Below are positions 17,580-26,864 of a stretch of DNA of 35,416 nucleotides, one piece after another. The position numbers and the translations under genes are program-made. Every line of letters begins with the position of its first letter. Position 1 is the first letter of the stretch. The notes beneath the pieces were generated by a model, which was given only the letters and a program-made list of their open reading frames with translations, did not search any database and had not been told where the DNA came from. The DNA comes from an uncultured Micrococcales bacterium. Its GTDB lineage: Bacteria > Actinomycetota > Actinomycetes > Actinomycetales > Microbacteriaceae. The stretch spans positions 1 to 35,416 of the forward strand of contig CAILDA010000028.1 in the NCBI GenBank assembly GCA_903832875.1, read 5' to 3'.

Positions 17580-19088
17580 ATGTCAAACCTAATTACTGCA
17601 CCTTTCTCAACAGCTACTGGATCTGATGTCAGAGTCCGTTTCTGTCCTTCCCCTACTGGAACGCCTCACGTAGGGCTAGTTAGAACTGCTCTATTCAATT
17701 GGGCTTATGCTCGTCACACCGGTGGAACCTTTGTGTTTCGTATTGAAGACACCGATGCTGAAAGAGATAGCGAAGAGTCATTTGAGATGATTCTTGATGG
17801 TCTCAAGTGGTTAGGTCTGAACTGGGATGAAGGTGTTGGAGTCGGGGGACCTCATGAGCCTTACCGTCAATCTGAAAGATCTGACATTTATCTTGATGTA
17901 ATCCAGAAGCTAAAAGCTTCAGGGCATATTTATGAGAGCTTTCTTACCGGTGAAGAAATTGATGAGCGTAACAAAGCTAACGGCAGAGCCGTTCAGCTAG
18001 GTTATGACAACTCAGAGCGAGAGCTATCTGAAGAAGCTAAGGCTGTTTATCAAGCAGAAGGTAGGACACCAGCACTTCGTCTTCGTGTTCCAGATGTTGA
18101 CATTACTTTCAATGACCTAGTTAGAGGAGAGATTACTTTCCCTGCTGGATCCTTCCCTGACTTTGTTGTGGTGAGACCTAACGGTCAACCTCTCTATACG
18201 CTTGTCAACCCAGTTGATGATGCTCTGATGGGTGTTACCCATGTTCTTAGAGGTGAAGACTTATTGTCTTCAACACCAAGACAAATTGCTCTCTATAACG
18301 CGATGTTTGAAGCTGGTATTACAAAGTTCATTCCCCAGTTTGGTCACCTTCCTTTTGTGATGGGTGAAGGTAATAAGAAGCTTTCGAAGCGTGATCCTGA
18401 ATCAAACCTGTTCCATCACAGAGACCGTGGTTTCATTCCAGAAGGTTTGTTGAACTATCTGGCTCTGCTCGGTTGGAGTATTAGTGCCGATAGAGATGTC
18501 TTTAGCCTGGATGAAATGGTCAAGGCATTTGATGTTAGAGATGTGAACCCTAACCCAGCACGTTTTGATCAGAAGAAGGCAGATTCCATCAACGCAAGTC
18601 ATCTAAGACTTCTTTCTTTGGAAGATTTCACTAAGCGAATCATTCCTTACCTGCAGAGTGCTGGAGTTATTGGAGCAACAGTTACTCATAATGAATTGGC
18701 TATCTTGACTGAGGCAGCGCCATTGATTCAGGAGCGCATCGTTGTCCTGAGTGAAGCCGTTTCTATGCTCTCGTTCTTGTTTGTATCTGCAGATCAGATA
18801 GTTGTTGAGGAAGACGCGAAGACAGGATTGCCTGAAAACAGCAAGGAAATAACTGAGGCAGCGATTGCTGTTTTAGAGAACCTTGAAGTCTTTGAGACTG
18901 CAAAGATCCAAGAGACCTTAAATCAGAAATTGATTGAAGAGATGGCTCAGAAGCCTAGAAATGCCTTTGGACCGCTAAGAACTGCTATCTCAGGTAAGAG
19001 AATCTCACCACCATTATTTGAATCCATGCAGATACTCGGTAAGGCTGAAACCCTTGCCCGTCTTAGTCTGTTTGCTCGCTCTTTATAG
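17580..19088 (+). CDS. gltX: Glutamyl-tRNA synthetase (probably non-discriminating)
   Basis: 502 aa class I aminoacyl-tRNA synthetase. The HIGH-type signature is in [20 protein letters not shown] (HVGL at 30-33), and the KMSKS-type loop is KLSKR at 267-271. An anticodon-binding helical domain makes up the C-terminal third. It charges tRNA-Glu and, in organisms without GlnRS, also tRNA-Gln, which GatCAB then amidates. Actinobacteria generally use this route. tRNA-Gln lies 46 bp downstream in the same direction. TAGACT sits nine bases before the ATG and may be its own promoter. Confidence 0.96.
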   Translation: MSNLITAPFSTATGSDVRVRFCPSPTGTPHVGLVRTALFNWAYARHTGGTFVFRIEDTDAERDSEESFEMILDGLKWLGLNWDEGVGVGGPHEPYRQSERSDIYLDVIQKLKASGHIYESFLTGEEIDERNKANGRAVQLGYDNSERELSEEAKAVYQAEGRTPALRLRVPDVDITFNDLVRGEITFPAGSFPDFVVVRPNGQPLYTLVNPVDDALMGVTHVLRGEDLLSSTPRQIALYNAMFEAGITKFIPQFGHLPFVMGEGNKKLSKRDPESNLFHHRDRGFIPEGLLNYLALLGWSISADRDVFSLDEMVKAFDVRDVNPNPARFDQKKADSINASHLRLLSLEDFTKRIIPYLQSAGVIGATVTHNELAILTEAAPLIQERIVVLSEAVSMLSFLFVSADQIVVEEDAKTGLPENSKEITEAAIAVLENLEVFETAKIQETLNQKLIEEMAQKPRNAFGPLRTAISGKRISPPLFESMQILGKAETLARLSLFARSL

Positions 19089-19101
19089 TCATAGGTAGAA
19101 T
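19072..19101 (+). promoter_or_regulatory. Possible promoter of tRNA-Gln
   Basis: TTGCTC, 18 bp, TAGAAT (19096-19101), at the end of gltX. The tRNA begins 33 bp later, leaving a short 5' leader that contains a small CGAGC/GCTCG hairpin (19109-19123). Read-through from gltX is also possible. Confidence 0.35.
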
Positions 19102-19134
19102 GGGGAGTCGAGCCAAAAGCTCGGCAACAACCCT

Positions 19135-19206
19135 TGGGGTATGGTGTAATTGGCAACACGAGTGATTCTGGTTCATTTGTTCTAGGTTCGAGTCCTGGTA
19201 CCCCAG
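19135..19206 (+). tRNA. tRNA-Gln (CTG anticodon)
   Basis: A full cloverleaf can be drawn by eye: acceptor TGGGGTA/TACCCCA, D stem GTGT/ACAC, anticodon stem AGTGA/TCATT around loop TTCTGGT (anticodon CTG, decoding CAG), T stem CTAGG/CCTGG around TTCGAGT, discriminator G. 72 nt; CCA is not encoded. The weak U1-A72 first pair is typical of bacterial tRNA-Gln and serves as an identity element for GatCAB, which matches the indirect Gln pathway. Confidence 0.95.
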
Positions 19207-19211
19207 CTTTG

Positions 19212-19240
19212 ACAGTCAGACTTAATAGTCTGGCTGTTTT
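19212..19240 (+). terminator. Intrinsic terminator after tRNA-Gln
   Basis: ACAGTCAGACT, loop TAAT, AGTCTGGCTGT with one G-T wobble, followed by TTT. It sits six bases after the tRNA discriminator. It would also lie just beyond the 3' end of the convergent MBL-fold gene. Confidence 0.85.
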
Positions 19241-19250
19241 GCTTTAAATG

Positions 19251-19886
19251 CTAAATCTCGATGCTTTGACCTGAGAGTAAATAGGTGAACTGACCACCCT
19301 TTGCTTCAGTGATTGCCTTAACACGACCGTTGTTGAGGTTATGTCCAAATTCACTTAGTAGAGCGTTGTGAGTGGCAATAGATTTCTTGTGATCCACTGC
19401 TTGAACAAAGTCCATAATCTCGCCAACTTTGAGCCACGGCGCACTGGTTGGAACAGCTAGCAATTCAACTGGACGATCAGGCAAGGTGAATGAATCCCCT
19501 GGGTAGTAAACCCTGTCATTGATGAGCACTCCGCGGTTTTCAATGATTGGAATGCTGCTATGTATTTCGGCATGGAGGTCACCAAAGAATTCAATGGTGA
19601 AAGGACCAACTGGGTAGTGATCACCGTGGTAAACCGAAGTTACGTTGTATTTAGCAAGACGAGTTTTGACCTGTGGTGTGCCATAAATCTGAAGGTCAGG
19701 GTTATTTACCAGCAACCTGTCTAATTGGGCTTCAAAGCAGTGATCATCGTGAGCATGGGTAATCACAACAGCAAGCACGTCTGTAAGGGAGTCTTGAGGC
19801 TCTGAGTATGAGCCTGGGTCTAGAACTAACTTCTTGCCTGCTTCTTCAAAGATTAGACAGGCATGGCCTTGCTTGGTGATTTTCAT
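19251..19886 (-). CDS. Metallo-beta-lactamase-fold hydrolase
   Basis: 211 aa from the ATG at 19886. An in-frame GTG at 19910 would add eight residues, but TATTCT lies six bases before the ATG, so a leaderless mRNA starting at the ATG is preferred. MKITKQGHACLIFE opens the fold, the zinc motif is THAHDDH (His44, His46, Asp48, His49), and YPGDSFTLPDRPVELLAVPTSAPW supplies the later ligands. It belongs to the UlaG-like/UPF0173-like branch of soluble MBL hydrolases. The substrate is unknown. It is convergent with gltX/tRNA-Gln and divergent from the copper ATPase (57 bp). Confidence 0.88.
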   Translation of the reverse strand: MKITKQGHACLIFEEAGKKLVLDPGSYSEPQDSLTDVLAVVITHAHDDHCFEAQLDRLLVNNPDLQIYGTPQVKTRLAKYNVTSVYHGDHYPVGPFTIEFFGDLHAEIHSSIPIIENRGVLINDRVYYPGDSFTLPDRPVELLAVPTSAPWLKVGEIMDFVQAVDHKKSIATHNALLSEFGHNLNNGRVKAITEAKGGQFTYLLSGQSIEI

Positions 19887-19943
19887 AGTTTGAGAATACA
19901 GGCGTGGCACACTTGAATTGGGTTACTTACAAAGAGAGAAATA

Positions 19944-22181
19944 ATGGCTAAGAAACAAGATCACGACTGCTCAGCTCACAACTCGGCTAAAGATCCTCGT
20001 TGTGTTTGTGATCACAACCCAGGTGGGGAGTGTCACTGCCCACCTAACGAATGTAAATGTAATCAAGAACATCACCTAGTCGGTGAAACTCAAGAGGGTC
20101 ATAACTGCTGCGCTACTGGTGGAGAACATCAAGATTCTTTTGCACACAGTCATGGTGACCATTCAGGCCATGAGGGTCATGACCATTCTCACCATGACCC
20201 AGCCATGTTCAAAAAGCAAGTATTGCTTGCTACCGCACTAACCATTCCAACTGTTTACTTCTCTCACACAGTTCAGATGTTGTTGGGCTATCAAGCAATC
20301 TCTTTCCCATTCTCGAATTACATTCCAGCGGTGCTTGGAATGATTATGTTCTTTACCTCAGGTCGTATTTTCCTAACTACCGGTTGGCAAGAACTGAAAG
20401 ATAAGAAGCCAGGCATGATGGCGCTTATTGCCATGGCACTGGTCGTTGCCTTTGGTTATAGCTTTGCGTTGAGCGTTTCAGAACTCTTCGGTTCACCCAT
20501 CGGTCACATGGATTTCTGGTGGGAGCTAGCAACGCTTATCACAATCATGTTGGTAGGTCACTGGATTGAGATGTCTGCAGTGATGAGTGCATCTAATGCT
20601 CTAGGTGAATTACAGAGCATGCTTCCAGATACGGCAGAGGTTCTCAAAGGCGAGAAGTATGTCACCATGCCGGTGTTCAGGGTTAGAGCAGGAGATCAGA
20701 TAGTTGTAAGGCCAGGATCTGTAATTGCTATCGATGGAATTGTTATTTCAGGTTCTGCCAAGGTCAATGAATCGATGCTTACCGGTGAAGCAGCTTTAGT
20801 TGAAAAAGAAACTGGTTCGTCAGTATTTGCTGGAACTGTGAACTCGTTAGATTCAGATCTCAAAGCGGGTTCTTTAGTTATTGAAGCAACTGCAACTGGT
20901 GCTGATACTGCCTTCTCACAAATCGTAAAGATGGTTGATGAAGCACAGAAATCAAAATCAAAGACTCAACGTTTGGCTGATCAGGCTGCTGGCTGGTTGT
21001 TCTATGTCGCCATTGTTTCTGCATTATTGACTCTGGTTTATTGGCTTGTAGATGGAACACAGGATGTGAACTTTGTTTTAGAGCGAGTAGTAACCGTGTT
21101 GGTTATTGCCTGTCCTCATGCTTTAGGTTTAGCTATCCCGTTGGTAACTGCAATCACAACCGCTAAGGCGGCTTCATCAGGGTTACTTATCCGGAATAGG
21201 CAGATGTTTGAACAAGCGGCTAAATTACACTTTGTTCTTTTTGATAAGACAGGGACTCTGACTAAGGGTTCAAGAGGTGTTGCAACCATTCGACTGGCAA
21301 CCAACTCAAAGATCAAAGATGCTGACAAATTACTAGCACTTGCTGCTTCAGCCGAGTTCAATAGCGAGCACTCTATTGCTAAAGCAATAGTTGATGCTTC
21401 AGGAAATAGAGAACTGAAGTTAGCTAAAGCTAAGAACTTTGAATCCTTGGCTGGCAGGGGAGTCAAGGCTCTAGTTGGTAAGAACCAGGTAATAGTTGGT
21501 TCACCTGCGCTACTACTTGAGAACAACGTTCGGATGGAAGTAGCGGAACTGGTTTGGGCAGATGATGCCGCCAGTAACGGATACACAGTTATCTGTGTTG
21601 TGGTTGATGGTGTTCTTGAAGCCATATTCAAGATTGGTGATGCGATTAGGGAATCTTCTGCCGATGCTGTTTACCAATTGCAAACAGAGCGAATTCGAGT
21701 TGGCATGCTTACCGGTGATTCCCAAGGAGTGGCTGAAGCTATCGCAAAAGATCTCAAGATCACAGAGATATTCGCTGAGGCTATGCCTTGGCATAAGGCA
21801 GAGATAGTCAAGAGTTTGCAGGCAGATAAAGCTGTGATTGGTTTTGTTGGAGATGGCATCAATGATGCTCCAGCTTTAGCACAGGCTGATGTCAGCTTTG
21901 CCGTTGGCGCTGGAACAAACGTTGCTATTGAATCAGCTGGCATCGTTCTTATCAGCGATGATCCAACTGCGGTTGTGAGAGCTGTGAGACTAAGCAAGAA
22001 GGTTAGACGTAAGTCAATGCAAAACCTTTGGTGGGCTGCTGGTTATAACATTCTGGCAATACCGCTAGCAGCAGGTGTTTTCATGCCACTAGGTTTAGTT
22101 TTGACTCCAGCAATAGGTGCAGTTTTGATGTCGCTTTCGACTTTGATAGTTGCTCTTAATGCTCAGACGCTTAGAAAGTAA
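19944..22181 (+). CDS. copB: CopB-type (P1B-3) heavy-metal P-type ATPase with Cys/His-rich N-terminus
   Basis: 745 aa. Residues 1-85 hold 9 Cys and 16 His, including three CxC pairs (CVC 20-22, CHC 30-32, CKC 37-39) and then an HSHGDHSGHEGHDHSHH run. The core has TM helices, the actuator TGEA loop (ESMLTGEAALVEKE), the CPH metal-site motif in VIACPHALGLAIPLV, the phosphorylated Asp in FDKTGTLT, and the hinge GDGINDAPALAQADVSFAVG. CPH rather than CPC marks the CopB/P1B-3 group, which exports Cu (reported Cu2+ or Cu+/Ag+) across the cytoplasmic membrane. There is no HMA domain. The ATG has AAGAGAG upstream. The lipid kinase follows after 3 bp. Confidence 0.93.
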   Translation: MAKKQDHDCSAHNSAKDPRCVCDHNPGGECHCPPNECKCNQEHHLVGETQEGHNCCATGGEHQDSFAHSHGDHSGHEGHDHSHHDPAMFKKQVLLATALTIPTVYFSHTVQMLLGYQAISFPFSNYIPAVLGMIMFFTSGRIFLTTGWQELKDKKPGMMALIAMALVVAFGYSFALSVSELFGSPIGHMDFWWELATLITIMLVGHWIEMSAVMSASNALGELQSMLPDTAEVLKGEKYVTMPVFRVRAGDQIVVRPGSVIAIDGIVISGSAKVNESMLTGEAALVEKETGSSVFAGTVNSLDSDLKAGSLVIEATATGADTAFSQIVKMVDEAQKSKSKTQRLADQAAGWLFYVAIVSALLTLVYWLVDGTQDVNFVLERVVTVLVIACPHALGLAIPLVTAITTAKAASSGLLIRNRQMFEQAAKLHFVLFDKTGTLTKGSRGVATIRLATNSKIKDADKLLALAASAEFNSEHSIAKAIVDASGNRELKLAKAKNFESLAGRGVKALVGKNQVIVGSPALLLENNVRMEVAELVWADDAASNGYTVICVVVDGVLEAIFKIGDAIRESSADAVYQLQTERIRVGMLTGDSQGVAEAIAKDLKITEIFAEAMPWHKAEIVKSLQADKAVIGFVGDGINDAPALAQADVSFAVGAGTNVAIESAGIVLISDDPTAVVRAVRLSKKVRRKSMQNLWWAAGYNILAIPLAAGVFMPLGLVLTPAIGAVLMSLSTLIVALNAQTLRK

Positions 22182-22184
22182 TTC

Positions 22185-23075
22185 ATGACAACTCTTGGAA
22201 TTGTTATCAACCCAACCTCAGGTAAAGGTAGAGGTAAGGCTGATGGTGCTTTGGCTATCAAAGAATTCACCAAGCATGCAATCGATTTAATCGATCTATC
22301 TGCTGAGAGTTTTATAGCTGCATCCAGCAAGGCAAGAGAAGCAGTTGAAAAGAAACTCATCGACGGACTGATTGTTGTTGGTGGAGATGGCATGTTCCAT
22401 CTTGGGGTTAACATCACTGCTAAAACAGAGATGCCTTTAGGGCTAATTGCTGCTGGAACCGGAAATGACTCTGCTAGAGCTCTGGGTTTACCGATTCATG
22501 ATGTTGTCAATGGTGTGAAGCACATTGTTTCAAAGCTAAAGGAAACTAGAAAAGTTGACCTGATTGAATCTGTTTCTAACTCAAAGACTTTCTATTCATT
22601 TGGAGCGGTAAGTGCTGGCTTTGATGCTTTGGTAAATGCTAGAGCTAACACTTGGAAATGGATTACTGGCCCTATCAAATACCGTTTAGCAATGTATCGA
22701 GAGCTAGCAGCTTTCAAACCGATTCCTTATCGAGCAGTTATTGATGGAGTTGAAAGAGTGTTTGAAGCCAACCTCTGCACAGTTGCTAACTCACCTTCTT
22801 ATGGCGGTGGACTGCTTATCACTCCAGAAGCATCGGTTATTGATGGTGAATTGGATCTGTTCATTTTGAATTCGATTAGCAGGCTGGAACTTATCAAGAT
22901 ATTTCCAACCGTTTATGAAGGTAAGCACGTTACCCATCCAGCGGTTGAAATCATTAGAGCAAAAAAAGTAGAACTGCACTCAGAAGGCATGCCGGCATAC
23001 TCTGATGGTGAGCATGTTGGGCAATCTCCAGTGGTTTGTGTTGTTGCTCCTAAGTCACTAAAAGTCTTCGCATAA
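22185..23075 (+). CDS. Diacylglycerol kinase-family lipid kinase
   Basis: 296 aa with the DAGK catalytic domain: GIVINPTSGKGRG at the start, nucleotide-binding VVGGDGMFHLGVN (GGDGM instead of the usual GGDGT), LGLIAAGTGNDSARALGLP, and a C-terminal beta domain with SYGGGLLITPEASVIDGELDLFIL. Such proteins phosphorylate diacylglycerol, sphingoid or related lipids. In actinobacteria they recycle DAG or act in phosphatidylinositol/lipid metabolism. It starts 3 bp after the copper ATPase, so co-transcription is likely, without an obvious functional link. tRNA-Glu follows. Confidence 0.9.
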   Translation: MTTLGIVINPTSGKGRGKADGALAIKEFTKHAIDLIDLSAESFIAASSKAREAVEKKLIDGLIVVGGDGMFHLGVNITAKTEMPLGLIAAGTGNDSARALGLPIHDVVNGVKHIVSKLKETRKVDLIESVSNSKTFYSFGAVSAGFDALVNARANTWKWITGPIKYRLAMYRELAAFKPIPYRAVIDGVERVFEANLCTVANSPSYGGGLLITPEASVIDGELDLFILNSISRLELIKIFPTVYEGKHVTHPAVEIIRAKKVELHSEGMPAYSDGEHVGQSPVVCVVAPKSLKVFA

Positions 23076-23130
23076 TCTTGGGGGCTGGAATAAGCCTCTA
23101 GGCTCTGGCATAATGGAGAGGTTGCTCTTC

Positions 23131-23206
23131 GGCCCCATCGTTTAGCGGCCTAGGACGCTGCCCTCTCACGGCAGTAGCGCGGGTTCGAATCCCGCTGGGG
23201 TCACCA
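23131..23206 (+). tRNA. tRNA-Glu (CTC anticodon)
   Basis: Acceptor GGCCCCA/TGGGGTC, anticodon stem CTGCC/GGCAG around loop CTCTCAC (anticodon CTC, decoding GAG), T stem GCGGG/CCCGC around TTCGAAT, discriminator A at 23203, and an encoded CCA at 23204-23206. CATAAT at 23109-23114 may be its -10 box; no convincing -35 is seen at the right distance. Confidence 0.96.
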
Positions 23207-23208
23207 AT

Positions 23209-23249
23209 CTCGCCTTCAAAGAATTGATTCTTGGAGGCGGGTTTGCTTT
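23209..23249 (+). terminator. Intrinsic terminator after tRNA-Glu
   Basis: CTCGCCTTCAAAGAA pairs with TTCTTGGAGGCGGG across a TTGA loop, with one bulged A and a few G-T pairs, followed by TTTGCTTT. It sits two bases after the tRNA CCA end. Confidence 0.8.
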
Positions 23250-23268
23250 AAAAGGTAGGGTTTAACTA

Positions 23269-24168
23269 ATGGATTTAGCTGAATTTCGCCCAACACACAT
23301 CAAGTCTTTGGCCAGTGGATTAGTAGATCAGGTTACTTTTGTGCCTCATCTACCCACCCCTGGCGGTGATGTGCTAGCTACCCGAACCTTCAATCAGGTA
23401 GGTGGGGCTCTAAACCTTGAAGCAGCAGTTACCCGTTTAGGGCTCAAAGCTGTTCATTGTTCACCAGTTGGGGTAGGACCAAGAGCTGATGCCATCAAGG
23501 CAGCCATGGCCATTGAAGGCGTTGAGGCAATAGGCGTTGAAACTTATAGCCAGGGCGATTCTGGGCTCTGTATTACCTTGGTTGAGCCTAATGGGCAAAG
23601 AAGTTTCGTTACCCAGAGTGGTGCTGAAGGCATTAGATCTTTTGAAGAACTAAAGCAATACGACTATTCAGAGGATTGCTGGCTAGTGGTCTATGGCTAT
23701 GAGTTGGTTTATCCAACCTCCAAAGCAGCATTTGAAGAACTCTTCGCCAGTGGCCTTATCAAGAGCAAGATTGTCTTTGATCCAGGACCAACAACATCCC
23801 AATTAACTGATGAGGTTTTAGATTGGGTTGGTAAGAACGCTGCGCTAATTTCATGTAATCAAACTGAATACGAGAAATTAGCACCACATGTTTCAGCTGA
23901 TGCTTGGTTATTACTTCGTAAAGGTGCCGAAGGTGCTGAACTGCATCACGATGGCAAAGTTGTTGCTTTAGCCCCTGGTCGTAAAGTTCCTGTTGTTGAT
24001 ACCAATGGTGCGGGCGATGTTCACACCGGAGCTTTTCTTGCTGCTCTCGCAGCCGGTAATGGATTACAAGAGTCTTTGGAATTAGCTTGTCGTGCAGCTG
24101 AATACTCTATTCAGCTTGAGGGTGGTTGCACCGGCCCAACCTGGGAAGAACTACTAAAGCTTAGATAG
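23269..24168 (+). CDS. PfkB-family carbohydrate kinase
   Basis: 299 aa ribokinase-fold kinase. The first signature region is NQVGGALNLEAAVTRLG and the second is VPVVDTNGAGDVHTGAFLAAL, whose Asp in GAGD is the catalytic base. Substrate (ribose, fructose, nucleoside or other) is not readable. The N-terminus lacks the usual short 'GSxxxD' opening seen in ribokinases and instead begins LAEFRPTHIKSLASGLVDQV. The ATG has GGTAGGG eight bases upstream. The 3' end overlaps the convergent MFS gene by 8 bp. Confidence 0.88.
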   Translation: MDLAEFRPTHIKSLASGLVDQVTFVPHLPTPGGDVLATRTFNQVGGALNLEAAVTRLGLKAVHCSPVGVGPRADAIKAAMAIEGVEAIGVETYSQGDSGLCITLVEPNGQRSFVTQSGAEGIRSFEELKQYDYSEDCWLVVYGYELVYPTSKAAFEELFASGLIKSKIVFDPGPTTSQLTDEVLDWVGKNAALISCNQTEYEKLAPHVSADAWLLLRKGAEGAELHHDGKVVALAPGRKVPVVDTNGAGDVHTGAFLAALAAGNGLQESLELACRAAEYSIQLEGGCTGPTWEELLKLR

Positions 24169-25387
24169 CTTTTCTGTAGTTGACGATACTTAGAACAGTG
24201 ATAACTGTTACTGGTATCAATGCAAAGAAGTTCAGACCACCAAATTGCCAAGCACCAAGAATAGTTCCCGCTATAGCACCACCAAAAGCACCGCTCAGGT
24301 TCATCATAGAATCGCTAACACCTTGAACATTGGTCTTTTCATTAGCCGGCAAGGTTGCTGCAAGAAGCGCAGAACCTGAAACAGTAGAAGCAGACCAACC
24401 AAGTCCTAGCAAGAACAAACCGAGTGTCACCAGCCATCTGTCGTTATTACCAAAACCGGCAATGGCAAGAGCTGCAATATAGATTGCTTGACCAATGAAG
24501 ATCATCTTTAGTTTGCCTATTTTGTCGGCAAGGAAACCCATCACAGGGGAGAAGGCATACATACCTGCAATGTGAAGGCTGATAGTGAAACCAACTACTA
24601 CTAAGTCATAACCCATGTCTTGCATGTGCACAGGAGTCATTGACATAACTGACACCATCACCATGTGAGACAGGGCAACGCTGATAACTGCATAGAGTGC
24701 AACTGGATACGACTTCAGAGTGTCAATTGCAGTCTTGAACGAAATCTTGTGTCTAGCTTTACCTGAATCTTTTTGCAATTCTTGAGCAAACTTGAGTGGG
24801 TCTGGTCGAAGTCCAAACCAGAACACGAGGGTTGAAAGTATTTGGGCTGCAACAGTAAACAGGAAAGGACCTGTCATTGTTGGCAGGCCAAAGAACTTAC
24901 CTAAGGCTTCACCAGGGCCAAAGAGGTTGGGCCCGGTAACAGCTCCAACTGTTGTGGCCCAAACTACTAGTCCAATAGATCGTCCGGTTTTGCCAGGAAC
25001 AGGAATATCGGTAGCTGCAAAACGAGCCTGTAGTGATGTAGCCGAACCTGCTCCGAGCAAGAAGATACCTAGTAGTAACAGAGGGAACAGTCTAAGACTG
25101 GCTGCGTAAATAACCGTTACAGCTCCAGTGATAGCCAGGGCAGCTCCCGAGGCAAGGGAGATTCTTCTACCTTTGGCGTAGGCAAGTCTGGATAGTGGGA
25201 TGGCCCAAATAGCAGCTCCTAGGGTGCTAAAAGTAGCTGCTGCACCTGCCCAGGACTCAGATCCGCTCAAATCACGGGCTAAAAGGGAGCCAATAGAAAG
25301 CACTGAACCTAGCCCAAATCCGCCTAAAACCTGGCCTGCAGCCAAGATTTTGATGGTTCTGCGCTGTATATGCTCAATATCTTTCAC
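24161..25387 (-). CDS. Major facilitator superfamily transporter
   Basis: 408 aa with about twelve hydrophobic helices and a charged central loop (LRPDPLKFAQELQKDSGKARHKISF) between two halves of six. The loop after helix 2 reads LAYAKGRRISLASG, and its repeat in the second half reads LADKIGKLKMIFIG; both are MFS loop 2-3 motifs. It is an inner-membrane secondary transporter, probably an exporter, substrate unknown. The start is GTG 25387 with TAGATT six bases upstream, implying a leaderless mRNA. It is divergent from leuC (58 bp) and convergent with the PfkB kinase. Confidence 0.9.
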   Translation of the reverse strand: MKDIEHIQRRTIKILAAGQVLGGFGLGSVLSIGSLLARDLSGSESWAGAAATFSTLGAAIWAIPLSRLAYAKGRRISLASGAALAITGAVTVIYAASLRLFPLLLLGIFLLGAGSATSLQARFAATDIPVPGKTGRSIGLVVWATTVGAVTGPNLFGPGEALGKFFGLPTMTGPFLFTVAAQILSTLVFWFGLRPDPLKFAQELQKDSGKARHKISFKTAIDTLKSYPVALYAVISVALSHMVMVSVMSMTPVHMQDMGYDLVVVGFTISLHIAGMYAFSPVMGFLADKIGKLKMIFIGQAIYIAALAIAGFGNNDRWLVTLGLFLLGLGWSASTVSGSALLAATLPANEKTNVQGVSDSMMNLSGAFGGAIAGTILGAWQFGGLNFFALIPVTVITVLSIVNYRKAI

Positions 25388-25410
25388 CCTGTCAATCTAG
25401 CCCACGCTGG

Positions 25411-25441
25411 TAAACTTGATTTTCAGCCGTATTTTGAGGTG
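25411..25441 (+). promoter_or_regulatory. Likely -10 element and ribosome site of leuC
   Basis: TAAACT at 25411-25416 matches the -10 element used by ilvD. A start point near 25423 would leave a roughly 23-nt leader containing GAGGTG (25436-25441) before the ATG at 25446. This ribosome site decides the leuC start over an upstream in-frame codon at 25416. Confidence 0.45.
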
Positions 25442-25445
25442 TCTA

Positions 25446-26864
25446 ATGACTAACCAACCCCTAACCCTTGCCGAAAAGGTATGGAATGACCACTTGGTGG
25501 CCAAAGGGGAGAACGGCGCACCCGATTTATTGTTCATTGATTTGCACCTAATTCATGAGGTAACTAGCCCGCAGGCTTTTGATGGTCTTCGTTTGGCAGG
25601 ACGTTCGGTTAGACGACCAGATCTGACTATTGCCACCGAAGATCACAACACCCCAACTATTGACATTGATAAGCCGATTGCTGATCCAACCAGTCGTACC
25701 CAGATTGAAGCACTCAGACATAACGCCAAAGAGTTCGGTATTCGGATTCACTCACTTGGAGATATCGAGCAGGGCATAGTTCACGTGGTTGGACCACAGC
25801 TGGGACTTACCATGCCTGGTATCACTGTTGTTTGTGGTGATTCACACACTTCAACCCATGGCGCTTTTGGTGCCCTTGCAATGGGTATTGGAACAAGTGA
25901 AGTTGAACATGTCTTAGCTACCCAGACTTTGCCACTGACGCCATTTAAAACCATGGCTATCAATGTTGAGGGAACTCTTAGAACTGGCGTCACTGCTAAA
26001 GACATCATCTTGGCTGTCATTGCCAAAATCGGAACTGGTGGTGGTCAAGGTTATGTTCTTGAATACCGGGGCACTGCCATTAGATCTTTGTCTATGGAAG
26101 CTCGTATGACAATTTGTAACATGTCTATCGAAGCAGGAGCGCGTGCTGGCATGGTTGCTCCTGATGAAACAACTTTTGAATACCTACAGGGCAGAGCCCA
26201 TGCACCTCAAGGCGCTGACTGGGAAAGCGCAGTGGAGTATTGGAAAACGTTGCCAACTGATGATGGTGCATCTTTTGATGCTGAAGTTTTCTTAGATGCC
26301 AATACGCTTGATCCTTTTGTGACTTGGGGAACTAACCCAGGTCAAGGTGTTTCACTAAATGATGTTGTTCCTGAGCCATCTTCTTTTGCTGACCCAAATG
26401 AAACTGCAGCAGCACAACGAGCTTTGGAATACATGGATCTAGTGCCTGGTACCAAGATGAAAGACATCAAGGTTGACACCGTGTTCTTAGGTTCTTGCAC
26501 TAATTCCAGAATTGAAGACCTTAGAGCAGCAGCTGCAATTCTTGAAGGTAAAAAGAAATCAGATCATGTTCGCATGCTGGTTGTTCCTGGTTCTGCAAGA
26601 GTCCGCTTGCAAGCAGAACAAGAAGGCTTAGACCAGATATTCAAAGACTTTGGTGCTGAGTGGCGTTTTGCCGGTTGCTCAATGTGTTTGGGTATGAACC
26701 CTGACCAGTTAGCACCTGGGGAGCGAGCAGCTTCAACTTCTAACCGTAACTTCGAAGGAAGACAGGGTAAGGGAGCTAGAACTCATCTTGTGTCACCTTT
26801 GGTTGCAGCAGCGACAGCTATTAGAGGAACTCTTTCAGCTCCTTCGGATTTGGAGGAGAACTAA
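25446..26864 (+). CDS. leuC: 3-isopropylmalate dehydratase, large subunit
   Basis: 472 aa aconitase-family subunit carrying the [4Fe-4S] cluster. With LeuD it interconverts 2- and 3-isopropylmalate. Visible landmarks are [63 protein letters not shown], and the cluster cysteines in [17 protein letters not shown] and [15 protein letters not shown]. The ATG at 25446 is preferred to a start 30 bp upstream because GAGGTG lies directly before it and the family begins at this point. Its stop overlaps the leuD ATG (TAATGG). Confidence 0.96.
   Translation: MTNQPLTLAEKVWNDHLVAKGENGAPDLLFIDLHLIHEVTSPQAFDGLRLAGRSVRRPDLTIATEDHNTPTIDIDKPIADPTSRTQIEALRHNAKEFGIRIHSLGDIEQGIVHVVGPQLGLTMPGITVVCGDSHTSTHGAFGALAMGIGTSEVEHVLATQTLPLTPFKTMAINVEGTLRTGVTAKDIILAVIAKIGTGGGQGYVLEYRGTAIRSLSMEARMTICNMSIEAGARAGMVAPDETTFEYLQGRAHAPQGADWESAVEYWKTLPTDDGASFDAEVFLDANTLDPFVTWGTNPGQGVSLNDVVPEPSSFADPNETAAAQRALEYMDLVPGTKMKDIKVDTVFLGSCTNSRIEDLRAAAAILEGKKKSDHVRMLVVPGSARVRLQAEQEGLDQIFKDFGAEWRFAGCSMCLGMNPDQLAPGERAASTSNRNFEGRQGKGARTHLVSPLVAAATAIRGTLSAPSDLEEN

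Noticed and set aside
19109-19123. CGAGC/GCTCG hairpin after gltX as a terminator
   Set aside because: Only five base pairs and no T run follows; it is more likely part of the tRNA-Gln leader.
21116-21997. Minus-strand ORFs of 93-171 aa within the copper ATPase
   Set aside because: They oppose conserved ATPase motifs on the plus strand and show no independent domain or start signal.
25416-25445. Longer leuC start giving ten extra residues
   Set aside because: The extra residues do not match the family start, and GAGGTG sits just before the ATG at 25446.
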